A stretch of 64,000 nucleotides of DNA from Pseudofabraea citricarpa. Lineage: Eukaryota > Ascomycota > Leotiomycetes > Helotiales > Dermateaceae. The notes under the pieces are model-generated. The model worked only from the letters and a program-made list of their open reading frames with translations. It was not told the DNA's origin and did no database searches. The stretch spans positions 992,001 through 1,056,000 of the forward strand of contig JAPWGK010000012.1 of assembly GCA_029641185.1 (NCBI GenBank). The letters run 5' to 3'. Shown piece by piece: positions 42,475 to 53,752 of this stretch (position 1 is the stretch's first letter; the number at the start of each line of letters is the position of its first letter). Made by a program: the position numbers and the translations under genes.

Positions 42475-43705
42475 TTAAAAGAAATGGAAGGTAAACATCA
42501 AAGAAACAGTCAAAAAGGCAACCACAGCTATCCACCATGCCCCTTTGGCCTCGACCCTAGTTCCACCATTCTTATCATAAACTGTCTGGTTATTCGTCTT
42601 GTTCTTCTCGTCGCTAAAGAAATATGGTGGAGATATGGTGTTGTCGGCCGTCTTATTAAGGTCGGGTGCCACAATCTGATCGGGAATGGGGCAGATGGCA
42701 TTAGGCTCTTGATCATTCTCGCATCTCTTGGTCCAGTCTGATTGGCGAGCGGAGAGTGACGAGTTGAAGTAAGCTTTGACGTAGCTGACTGCCATGATAG
42801 CGTCTTCCACTGGAGGCCCATACGACCAAAGTGGGTTACCGTTGCTCCATTGTGTGAGTATCAGATGGCCAGGCATATCCGGAACTGCAGTTGTGTTGAT
42901 GTGAGCGAGGATCAATCCATCTGCGTAGAAGATCACATTGCCTGGTATGAAGTCAATCCGATACTCGTGGTAGCCATCTGTGGGGTTGAAAGGCAGGTTG
43001 GCGATAACATAATTGCCAGTATCAAGGGCGTTGTATCCTGCAGCTACAGATGCTGCCGATTGCAGAACCAAGTGAACCGGAAAAGTATTGTTCTCTACTA
43101 CCCATTGTTCTGAGAGAAATTCCATGTCGATCTCCTGGCTATCATTAAAGTACTGAACCAGTTTAGTGATGCGCCATCTGAACGGAAAGGAGGTGATAAC
43201 TTACCCAGAAGAAAGCCCCAACAGTTCCTGGCACCAATGTCAATCTCATAGCAGCCCGATAACTCCCCCAAAGCATGTCTGTCCGCGCAGAGTCGATCTC
43301 AGCACAGCCAACATAGCCAGTTTCTGGTACCCCTCCGCGAACAAACATCTGAAGTCCAGGATCTCCACTAAGCACGCCAGGGTCTGTGAACGAGGTAGCG
43401 TTTAGGATCGGGTTGGAGACGACATTCGAGACAGAGAAGTTGGTGCCATAGGTGCCCCGAGAGAATTTTGCCGTGACATTGAAATCTTGCGGTCTCCAGT
43501 CGGTATCTAAGGAGACATCCCGAATATGTAGGAAGTCCGATTCAAGGAGGTCTGTAAAGACATACTCAGTGCTCGAGGTACCGATCGTTGACGAGTAGCC
43601 ACATTCACAGTCTGCAACTGCGAGGCCGCCTAGGTAAAGGACGATGAGAACTAGTAGAAGGATTGTCCTACTCCTGTGTGTAAACATCATGGCTGTCACG
43701 GCCAC
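42475..43705 (-). CDS. Membrane-tethered glycoside hydrolase family 16 protein
   Basis: Two exons, complement(join(42475..43152,43205..43705)), 392 aa; 52-nt intron. A hydrophobic N-terminal stretch (about 15-31) ending LAVADC is a likely signal peptide. The concanavalin-like GH16 domain has the active-site sequence EIDMEF, with E174 as expected nucleophile, D176 and E178 as acid/base, placed right after the exon junction. Supporting segments are YGTNFSVSN, GCAEIDSARTDMLWGSYRAAMRL and GYHEYRIDFIPGNVIFYADG. GH16 enzymes cleave or transfer beta-1,3(4)-glucans, and this one probably remodels the cell wall. It ends in a hydrophobic tail (WWIAVVAFLTVSLMFTFHFF) that could be a GPI signal or a membrane helix. 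Several N-glycosylation sequons are present. The motif is not the Crh-type, so a chitin-glucan crosslinker is less likely. Confidence 0.88.
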
Positions 43706-44707
43706 AGGTCACCGTATGACAAGTTGAAAACGACAAAATCTTGGGGGGTATGTGTTTGCAGAATGCATTGATTGACCAGTTTTAGTAAGAGCGAAGAGAA
43801 GTGGTCGGATGAATCAGAAGTACCTGGTAGTCAAGAGAAGAGTGCGCAACGTCAAGGAAAGCACGCGGGCTTGATGGGAAGTGACTACCTGACAGCCTCT
43901 ATACCCCAGACAATGTTTCGTTTGCACGCAACGTGGTACATATCACTCGCACAGTCTGCAGTGGTAACAAGCCTCCGAGCATCAGTACCAAAAACTAGGT
44001 AGAAGGGCTACTACTTGGTTACTACGAGTGGTAATGCCTGAACTTTGAGATTGTTCAACCCAAAGCAGACGATGTCTCGGCATCGCAAGCATATTCAAGT
44101 CGCGCAAACAATTCATTCGAGGTCGCAAAAGATTTGGAGAGCGTATCATATTTAATGCTGAGATTAGCTATCTATACACACACACTTAGCACTGCCCATC
44201 CCCGCAGTCAACCTCCTGTGTCCTGCACTCGCCCCAATCTCAAGCTCGCTCGCTCCGCCACAGCCAATGTAAAAGACGCAGTGACTCGCAGAAGGAAATG
44301 AAAAGCAAGTACGGAAAGCAAGCATAAAGCGCAGACGCAAAAACCAGGTGTATATCGAACAAGGTATCTGAGGATGACGAGAGGAGATATTAAAAGTAGT
44401 AAGTGCGTAGCTTAAAGGACAGGGCAGAAACAAGATGGAACGGGTGGGCCAGCCAGTCGATGTGTATGATGATTAGATGCGCACGATACGCTGATGGTAT
44501 GAGAGAGATAGAGAGAGCCCGTATGCCGACCAAGACCCGTATTGTTGCCCGTGACCTTGAAAGAGATGCACCGTAAAACGCTATATGCCGAACAAAAGAG
44601 ACCGCAAAAGGAAACAAGGAAATGAGATGAGAGGGATATCAGTCGAATCTAATGCAAAGAGAGCCCCAACAAAAGAAATCATGAAATCATTAATGGAATT
44701 TTCAGTC
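43706..44707. other. Tandem intergenic region upstream of GH16 gene
   Basis: One kilobase holding the GH16 promoter and the 3' UTR of the C2H2 factor (AT-rich, GAGA-rich near 44490-44520). No gene was accepted. Confidence 0.55.
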
Positions 44708-47295
44708 TTAATACACGCTGTCGTCGTTGTCATCTGCTCCTTGAGAGATCATCGACGGCGTGGAAACATCCGACGCCTCAATGTCGTCCTCATAGCCCAC
44801 GAGAGCTTGAGAATGAAGTCGGAAAGACTCTCCCATAAGTTTGGTCATTCTATGAAACTGGTTAGCATGTTGTAAAATGGGTGGGGAGAGAGATTCAACA
44901 TACCCCCAGACAACAACTTCGTCCAGCATACCACCCCAGAGGCGAGCTACCGTTGAGCTGAGCTGCTTGTTGTAAACAGGCACAGCATTATCGATGAAAA
45001 GCTTCTGGAACTTGGTATACATGGCCATTTCTTCTTCTGTCGCGCGCTCCTCGTCATTTTCCAGACGATACAGCCACAGACTAAGAATGACCATCAGATC
45101 CAAGCCGCAGAGGGGATGCTCGATGCTCCAATTGGTAGCAGAAGTACGAGCAACCCACTTTACGCCTTCTAATGCAGCCGTTTCAATGCAGTTAAAGCAT
45201 TCTTGAATAACCTTGATCATCTCACTGGAACGCTTAACCTTGTCTCTCGCATTGGACATTGCCGCCGCGACCTCGAAGGGATCATGATATCTGATGGCTT
45301 CCTGAATCGACTTGAGATCCACTTCAAGACGAGCACGAGCATTTCGAAACATTGCCATTGCATTGAAGATCAGAGGGTGACCTTTGTGGGGAGCGCTGAG
45401 AGGGACGGCAACGATTTCTGGTTCGCAAAGGTCTAACGACTTCTCCCAAGTTTCTAGGGCAAGACGGAGCTTGTACTCTGTGACAACATCTTGGAGCGCC
45501 TCAGGACTACGCTTGTGATACCAAACTTCAAGGAAGAGCGCATTGATCATCACACGAGTGGCAAAAGCACTGTATCGCAACGATTCGCCTTGGAACAGAT
45601 TGTCGTGGGCAACCATGAAAGACGGTATTTGAGAAGCCTCTAGCTGTTCGCGCCAAGTAGAATCATCAGCAGGCAGGTTCCATAATGTCTCGGTTGAAGG
45701 CAGCTGGAGGTCCTCAAACTCATTGAAACTTATCGCCGGTGTGTGGTTGTAGGTTAAAGTCAGGAGCCCGAAGAATATGTAAACAGCATAGTAGGTACGG
45801 CGGCAACCTTCATCTTCAACCCACTCAGCACGAGTGGGTCTTGCACCATCACGGGCTTCTGTTCGAAGCTTCAGTTCATATCGATTTCCAGCGACCATGT
45901 TGGCAAGTAGACTCTTGATTGAGCAGGCCCATTCAAGACCCTTGGGATCACCACTCCAGCTGGCAAAGATCATGTTCAACAGAGAACTCTGCATTGTCCA
46001 CAGTGGGCATTTGCGCGAGCTGAAATTCTCCTTGTTTTGCAAAAACTGATTGACGAGCACCTTTGATCCGATATGAAGCATGTATGCATGATCCTGATCG
46101 AAAGAGTAGAGGGCACCAATTGAGAGGACTCCAAGCAAGAGAGGCGGAGATATCTGTGTTGGCTTGAATGATGCAGGATGCAAGAAAGGCAGATGGTGAT
46201 GAAACAGGGTGAAGTAAGTTGATAGATACCTGTTGAGCAACACTAGGTTTGGCAGCCGGAAGCTGTCTGGAATGGCACGTTCACCGTCATTGCTTCGGAT
46301 GTTGTCGAGAATGATATTGCGGTCATCATCACTTAGTACCTGTGGGGCTTTAGGTGGTGAGTGGGCGCCAGCCTGTGAAGGACTGGCCGTTCTCGACGCT
46401 GGTAACGAGCTGATCATATTTTGCAGGGCTGGCACGAGCGCATTGTAACCAGAGAGAGGCGCACCCATCGGTGGAAGTTGATGGTGATGGGGCTGCAGGG
46501 TGCTGACGCTCGCGAAGGACGACTGAGATTCTTGAGACCCAGATGAGATTGAGTGTGATTTTGGCTCTGTAACGGATTGCGGCATGAAGGTATCCCACTG
46601 TACCTGGGGAAGCGCGATGGCCCCCGAAGGATACGTAACAGATGGGTCCATGATTGCAGTTCCATGATGAGGAAACGCCATTCCAGGTCTATTCTCATAT
46701 GGTCCTACACCCGCATTTCGCATCGCCACCGTCGCTTTGTGATGGAGGTCAGTCATCAACATGGCCGCCGTCTCAAGATCTACCATACCATCACTGCTTG
46801 CCTCGATCTGCTCAAGGGCAGAGGTGTCGATGCCGATGGGTGACTTGGAAGGGCCCGAGATGGTCGAGGCCTTGGGTCCCGCGCGTCGCTTCACGTCGCT
46901 GTGGAGGGGGATGCCACCATCTTTGGCGTGTACGGTGCGGTCATGTCGGAGAAGTAAATCGCGTCGCACGAAGGTACTTCTACACTTCATGCACTTGAAA
47001 GGGCGCTCCTTGGTATCTGGGTTGATGAAATGTTAGTCGAGGTCTGATGAACGGGCGTCGTGTCGCGATGGATGCGCAACAAAATTATTTGGGATCTTCT
47101 GCCCGCACGCGACCCGAGGGGGAAGAGGGGAAAAAAGGCGGAGGGCAACATCATCAGCAACTTACGTGATCTCTCGTGTCTGCTTCGGTGCTCACTCCGA
47201 CTGAAAGCTCTGTTGCAGAACTGGCACTTGTATTTCTTCTCTGGGGCGAGGGCCGACTTGGGGAGGACGGCAGTCATGCTGCTTGCTACCGGCAT
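44708..47295 (-). CDS. C2H2 zinc finger plus fungal_trans transcription factor (Adr1/Klf1-like architecture)
   Basis: Three exons, complement(join(44708..44849,44904..47016,47166..47295)), 794 aa. Exon 1 encodes a complete C2H2 finger except its last His (C24-C27-H40-H44). After a 149-nt intron, exon 2 adds TKERPFKCMKC and the second finger (C52-C55-H68-H73). The pair is joined by a standard linker, as in Adr1-like regulators. A disordered Ser/Gln/His/Pro-rich region follows, then a fungal_trans-type middle homology domain (about 235-520: LLNRYLSTYFTLFHHHLPFLHP, EGCRRTYYAVYIFFGLLTLTYNHTPAISFNEFEDLQLP). Target genes are unknown; carbon or lipid metabolism is a guess from architecture. The last intron (44850-44903, 54 nt, TGCTAAC branch point) is a multiple of three with no stop, so it can be retained in frame. 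An 11-base poly-G tract lies ten bases upstream of the start codon on the top strand. Confidence 0.87.
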
Positions 47296-47616
47296 CTTGG
47301 TGGCTGGGGGGGGGGGTCGTCCCTTTACAGATCGATAGTTGAAATCGTCTGTTTCGCGAGCGTGGGCGTGGGGTTTAAAGTGTGTCTTGATTGCTCTGTT
47401 GCGTATGGTTCATTTGTTGATATCTGCTGGTCATCGATTTGTGTGGTGGTGGTATTGTGATGGGGATGATGGAAGTCACGAAGCAACGGTCCCGAAGAAC
47501 AGGTTGCTCGCGATCAACGGGGTCGGTTGGGTGGGCGCAAGAGCGGCGGAAGGGAGCGTCGCCAGGAGAGGGTGCTACTGTCGTGATGTTGACGGGCGTT
47601 GGTGATGGGCTTGCGT

Positions 47617-47664
47617 GTGTTGTTGTGGTGGTGGTGTTGGTGGTGGTGGTGGTTGATGGTGATG
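47617..47664. repeat. GTT/GGT-rich imperfect trinucleotide repeat
   Basis: A GTGGTGGTG/GTTGTGGTG run in the upstream region of the C2H2 factor; on the coding strand it is CAC/ACC-rich. Confidence 0.8.
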
Positions 47665-48346
47665 AAGTCGATGAAAAATAAGGGCAGCGCAGCGGGGTTG
47701 GACAATGAACGAAGGACTTAAAGGGACGGGAGGGAAGAGGTTTGGTTGCGAAGAAGAGGGGCGGACGGGGGGCACTTCGAGCGCGCAGCCCCTTAATAGT
47801 GAGCCCTGATATTCCAGGCGCCAACGATTAACGACAAGTGCCTCGAGTGGATCTCCCCCTAGTCGTGCTCCTGGCTGCCCCCGGCGCCACATCCAGCATA
47901 CCCTGTACGAGGGCGCGCATACCCCCGTGCGCTGCTTTTAGTGTACCTACCGTGAGTGAGTGTACTTATTTGCATTCATTGAGGGCCCCCGGCCTTCCCG
48001 CTGCGTCGACGTTGATGCCCGGGAGTCGCTGGCTCACAGTGGCCTCAACGCTGAATGACTCGCCTGCAATGCGTTGATTTCATGATTGTGGGCATTGATG
48101 GTGTGCTATTATTCCACTCTTCTACTGTAGAGGGGGACTTGTTCATTCATTCTCCTACAGCAGTACTTGACCTACACTACACTACCAACTACTACTGCTA
48201 CAGTGCTACAGTACATGCTACACGACACCCCTCTAAGTAATCTCTCCCCCCCTCGAACCTTACCCGCCCCCTCCTTCGTGGATGTGCTATACGTGGGGTT
48301 CCGCAGTGAGGCTTTCCGCGCTGCCTTGGAAGAACCACGACACACC

Positions 48347-48366
48347 ATGCCATGCCATGCCATGCC
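48347..48366. repeat. (CATGC)n array
   Basis: Four CATGC/CATGCCA copies; the same pentamer arrays occur at 15657 and 16339 more than 30 kb away. Confidence 0.88.
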
Positions 48367-48484
48367 ACCTGTGTTATTATTTCCCACCAGGCCGTTGCTG
48401 GTGGACCGAGGTGGGTGAGCTGTGACCTGTGAGGTGTGAGTGTGAGTGTGTGTGTGAGCTGGAGAGCGAGCCAACACAGCAGGG

Positions 48485-48502
48485 CATGCCATGCTACTTA
48501 CT
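48485..48502. repeat. CATGCCATGCTACTTACT composite, second locus
   Basis: This 18-mer is identical to the end of the array at 16339-16373 and is followed by CTGTATG. Confidence 0.88.
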
Positions 48503-49003
48503 GTATGCTCCAGTACTGGTGGTCGAGCTGGTCGAGGTGGCATGGAAGCTGCTGACGACTGCCACTGTCTATCTTCTTCCTTCTTACCTACCTAGGTACC
48601 TACACTACCCACCACTAACACCACTCCCACCACCACCCCCCTTCACCCACCAGCCACTATATGCCCTTGTTGCGGCGGCGGGGCAAGAGGGCAAGAGGGC
48701 CAGAGGGCCAGAAAAGCTAGGGAAGGAGGGGTATGTCATTGGAATGAGCGATGTGATCCGGCTGCTTGCCAGAGAGTACCTGAGCTCTGCAAGGGGTGGT
48801 CGCCATTTGACAGATTGCCTTCGCATCTATGGTACAGGAGTAGTATAATATCGCGACAAAGTAAAATGCCCACCTCTCATCAATTCTTCTGCTTCAAAAG
48901 GAATGACCGCTACTTTGATGCCAGCGCACTTTTGCTCCCTCTTGCATTTCCCCCTCCATCCCTCGCTCGGACAGATCCGCCGAGGTCGACACTGTTGACC
49001 CGA

Positions 49004-49032
49004 CACCGTCACCGTCACCGTCACCGTCACCG
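49004..49032. repeat. (ACCGTC)n hexamer array
   Basis: Almost five perfect hexamers, followed at once by GACTTC hexamers to about 49058. Confidence 0.9.
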
Positions 49033-49812
49033 ACTTCGACTGCGACTTCGACTTCGACGTGAGCTGCTGTAAGCTGTCACCTACGCATCAGACCTAGACC
49101 TCCCCTCCTCACCACAGCGGAGACCTCACGAACAACGCACAATGGCGGTCACGACCCCCTCCCCTCCCCCCCTGGGAGTGTTCCCCTCTATTACTGCCAG
49201 AGCAGCATTTCGTCTGAACTTTTGGATCTCTTTTTATGCCCCTCGGATCACACCGCTCAGATGTTTGCATGTTTGCATGATGGGAGTGTGGCACTGAGCA
49301 GTCCGAGCTACAAGTATCTATACCTGCTGCGAAGGCCGTCGGCAGCAAGTGCTTGCTGCTTTATTACCATTCCCTACCTACCCCGAGCCGTCGACGAGGC
49401 CATCCGGAGTTTTGTTTGGGCGTGATGAGGGTCACCACCAGTCCAGCCCGGCGCGCGCGCAGGTAGCCATGACTGCCATGAGGCCGTACCCAACGGGCCC
49501 GCCATCCAGCCAGCCAGCCAGCCAGTCGCGGGACCAGCTCTGCCAGCCTCGAGCGGCCTACGCGACGTCAAGACTGGTGGTGATGCATCATTTGCGATGA
49601 AGTTGATCAACAGGTCCAGCGGACGGAAGCTGGACGATCTGTCCATGAGATGGGGGGACTAGCAGCAAACGAATGCCAGGTACGAAAAATAGTTGTGAAA
49701 GGCCCGCATGGGAGCTCGCTGCTAAAGAGCCCCTAGTGGGAATCTAGGAATATCAGGAAGCCTTCCCCGGGTGGATGCCCTGGGAGTTCGGTTTGGAGGT
49801 ATCCTGGGCTCA

Positions 49813-49839
49813 CCAACCTTGCAACCTTGCAACCTTGCA
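49813..49839. repeat. (CAACCTTG)3 octamer array
   Basis: Three perfect octamers plus partial copy. Confidence 0.88.
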
Positions 49840-49943
49840 AACAGCCCATAAAAACATGAGTCCAAGCTGACTGACGCCCGTTGTTTTCCTTCGGTACCGT
49901 GACACCTTGTCCCATGAGTCCCATGAGGGGCAGGATGACCGAG

Positions 49944-49975
49944 AGGGGGGGGGGGGAGGGGGGCAGGAGGGGGGA
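49944..49975. repeat. Poly-G rich tract with G-quadruplex potential
   Basis: Runs of about 13, 6, 2 and 6 guanines separated by single A or CA on the top strand; together they supply more than four G-runs. Confidence 0.85.
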
Positions 49976-52900
49976 GTAGTAGTGGGAGTTGCAAGCAGAC
50001 AGAGCGAGCGAGGGGCTGTTTCCCGACTTATCTCGACAGGATTTTACGATATTGTTATTATTATTATCATTATTTGATTGATGGTCAGCCATGTCGACAA
50101 GAAAGAAAAAAAGAAAAAAGAAAAAAGCAAGCATAATATCATATGCCACAACAAAGCCACTCGAACAAACGAACCACGCTCCCCAAATCTCGTTTGTGTC
50201 CGGACGGCTCAAGCAGCATCAGCAGCAGCAGCACAAGCAGCAGGTCCGTCGTCTGCGGTACGGGCCACCCCTCGTGGCCAGCAGTTTCATGCCCCTCCAG
50301 ACTTCCCAGAGGCCAGAGAAGCCATTGATTGATCATTATTCTGCTTCTACAGTATCGGAATTGCGATGTACAGACCCCCCCTGCCACTGCTCCCGAAATC
50401 ATCCCACCTTGCCCGAGACGGTGGGTGCCGTGGGTGCTTGGTGCTTGGATGTCCTCCCAGGCTCCCAGCTACTTCGAGGTATACCAGACCAGCTCCCCCC
50501 CATGCCTGAGACGAGGTTCTAGCCTTCGAAGTAACTTTTGGAAGAAGATGAGACATCGAAGGCCCATTTCGACGATAATAATGAGGGCTCCGCACCCACT
50601 GCTGAACTGCTCGCCAGGGGGGGGAGAGCCACCAAGTCGACGGCAGACAGCCTCACACGTCGCTCGGAACATCTGACACCCAATCGATTGGGCAAAGGCA
50701 CCACAACTCTACGAGAATAGGTTTCCAAGGAACAGTCTTTGGGGATATTTGACCCATCTCCCGCCATCCCCGAACGGAGTCTAAGCAACCTCTGTTTTCC
50801 TGCGAGCGTCAGGTTAGGTAATCACCAGCTTGCTGTACCCACGATGCCTTCGCTACCAGCAAATTGGCACCCGAGCGCGGCAATGATCAAGACTTCCAGA
50901 GCATGGCATTGAACCTCAGCGATCCTTTCACCTGAGAATCTTCCACGACGCGAAATGGAAACACAACAGACGCCCAAACAAGATGCCTCATTTCCCACCA
51001 GCCTCTCAAACCCCTTGCCAAGCGAGGAGCAACCAGTTGGCCGTGGCTGAGAAATGACAAGATCTATCGAATCCAGCCGGGTGGTAAATTTCGTGACGAC
51101 TGAGATAGACTCAGACGAACGAACGGCCCTGGACAGTGGACAGCCTCCTTCCTGACCGCCACTCACAACTCTCTCCGATATGACCCCCACTAGCGGGGTC
51201 GATTACGAGCTCTTAAGGCATCTTGTATACCTAAGCAAAGCTTTTTCAGTGACTGGTGCAACGGTTACTCTTCTAGGCAGGTCGTGAAGAAGGAATGGGG
51301 CCCAAAAGCAAAGCATTATTTGTGCGCGCGATCAAAATGACCCTTGGGGACGCGAGGTGAGGAATGGCGAGAGGATCGAGAGGCTAGTTACCTCGGAAGC
51401 AGTTTACAAACGCGTCCGCGATGATTGCGCAAACATGCGGGCGATGGCCATTAATATAACAATGTCTCCTGCGGATAGTATCTTATTCAGAGATCGGGTC
51501 CGACCGGGGGTTCTCTGGCGCCGTAGTAGGAAAGTGGTAAGTGATACTATAAATCAGAAGTCAAGTCAGCGAGGTGGGATCTTCATCTTCTTTATCTTCA
51601 TCCCATCTTCCTCGGGGACATCCCACTATTCCAGAAGGTCACATAAAATAGCATACATGATACCATAGTGACACTCGACTTCGTTATCAGACTTGGGCAC
51701 AGGGCGAGGCCTATCTTCAATGACCAGGAAGGCGAGAAGTTAGTTCATGGTCGAGGGGCTGAGGCAATAGATTCATCAAGAAGTGTACGGCGTGCGACCA
51801 CAGCCGCTTCAAAAGTGCAACGGCACCTGTAGGTGTCCGCCGGAAAATGAAGCCCGTCGGCCAGCTGCCTGTGTGAAGTGAAGCATTCCACAAGTGAGAG
51901 GTGAGCTGAAGAGGTAATTTCACTTGAAGGCCCGGTGGTCTGCTCTTCGATGACTGTGTCCCATGTTATCACTTGCAAGCCCTTAGGCTCAGGTCACTCG
52001 AGTCTCGACCTCGAACTTCCTCCAAGGCACGTTCATTCTTGCGCTGCGAAATACATAGGTCGGACGATACCGTAGGTTAGGGGAGGTGTCACGGCGGTGC
52101 AGGTTTGTCGATCCGGCTCGGCTACGAGACAGAGATGTTCAGGGGCCGATGTGAGCGTTGTTGTGGTGGTGGTGGTGGTGGTGAGAGTTGTGAGCAGTCA
52201 GTTGTGTCGGCAACGCTTCCGCCTCCCTCCAGTCTTGGATCTGAGATGAGATGCTGAGATGTTGTTGAAGTTCGTCTGATCCAAGGCCTCTCGTTCAGCG
52301 GTTGCCTCATGTGCTGGCCGTTCTCGATTAGTAGCTCTTCCCCTCCTCTGAACTGGCCGTTTGCAGTAGTTCGTCGTGCTCGCGTGTGATCCGCGTGCGT
52401 TGCGTTGGGAGTGATGCTCATTAGCAGCCGTGCTAACGCCCACTGGCGATGCCGGTAGATGGCGACAGAGCCCTTGCTGAACTTCGGCCCATGATGAACC
52501 GCACAATAATACTGTCATCCCTAATGCACATGCTGTTCGGACAATAATCGAGTCAATCAACATCTTCTCCCAGCCAGCACCGTCTCCCTCGGCCGGTCGC
52601 TCGCTCGCTCGAACATCCACCCACTGGCAAATGTTAAATGGCCCGAGACCCGTCGCATTGTCTGCAATAACACAGATATATCAGAGAGTCGCATGCATCT
52701 GCAGCATCAGAGGCCGTAGCGACGGTGTGCAAAAGTGCAAGTCGGACGGGGACGGGCTCCCCACAATTTGAGAGACATCTGATTATCTCTCCAGTCTCCA
52801 GTGTCCGCTTGTTCATCCTCCCACGGCAAAGATTGCTTGATTGTTGAGCCTGAGTGCGCTGTCGCGGGGGTGTCCAGGGCTCGAGAGCATTTTGTTTCTG

Positions 52901-53078
52901 GTGGTGCAGTTCAGGCTGGGTCGGTCAGGTCAGGACCTTTATAGCAAGGAAGCAAGCAGCAGGCTGAGTCAGGATGCAAGAAAGAAAAGAAAAAAAGAAA
53001 ACAATGCGCCTCCCACATGTTTCGCTGCACCTCGATCGGCCCAGCAGTCAGTTCGTTGATGGAGGTACAGTGAGTTCG

Positions 53079-53109
53079 CGAGTGCGTGAGTGCGTGAGTG
53101 CGTGAGTGC
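53079..53109. repeat. (GTGAGTGC)n octamer array
   Basis: Nearly four copies of an 8-bp unit about 650 bases upstream of the RasGEF start codon. Confidence 0.88.
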
Positions 53110-53752
53110 AGCCAGTGCCTATTGAATTGCATAGTGCCGCGCAGTAGACAGCGTCCTAGGCAGAAAGGACGGTATTGAATCGAACATCGACGCTCGGATA
53201 GTCCCAAGACAGCAGGCGACTCACCGGCCTAGTGCCCAATTGGTCGTTGCTAGTCGTCCCTGGTGCTGCTGGTGTTTTGCTTTACCAACTCGCATCTACG
53301 CCTACGGTACACCTCCCCCCCCCGCCTCAACCTCACCCAGGCCAGGCCCCCGATCTCTCCTTGATGCGATAGACATTGATTTGCAGCGCCTGCTCGACTG
53401 ACTGTTCGACACAGCCTTTGTTTTCATCCTTCCAGTTGCCCTCTTTCACCTCTCCTCTGGCTATTGATTGACCAGCCTGCTCTGCCTGTCAGACGAGGGC
53501 GTGCAAATTGCAGGCCTTGATTGACCAACTTACCCGCCGCCGATAGTGCCAGGCTCACGACGTCTAACCAACGACATACGAGATCAACCATTTACCTGTC
53601 CTGCCCCTCCGTCCTGAGCAGCAGCGTCTCGTCATCCGGACTCGACGCGCTCGAACACGTTTCTCGGTCCATCTGCGACCTCACAACCTCCAAACGCGCG
53701 CAAGGCTGGCCGGATACCATGCTTTGAACACACCGGCATCGTCAACCTCACG

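Larger units (their letters stand above)
47296..53752. promoter_or_regulatory. Long divergent gene-free region between C2H2 factor and Ras exchange factor genes
   Basis: Nearly 6.5 kb without a credible ORF. It contains CATGC arrays (48347-48366 and 48485-48496), ACCGTC, CCAG, CAACCTTG and GTGAGTGC repeats, poly-G tracts (47306-47316, 49944-49956) and several TACNGTA palindromes. The last 600 bases before the RasGEF start are pyrimidine-rich, as expected for a promoter and leader. Small ORFs (for example 48429-48848, 50091-50522, 52198-52620) look like chance. Confidence 0.6.
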
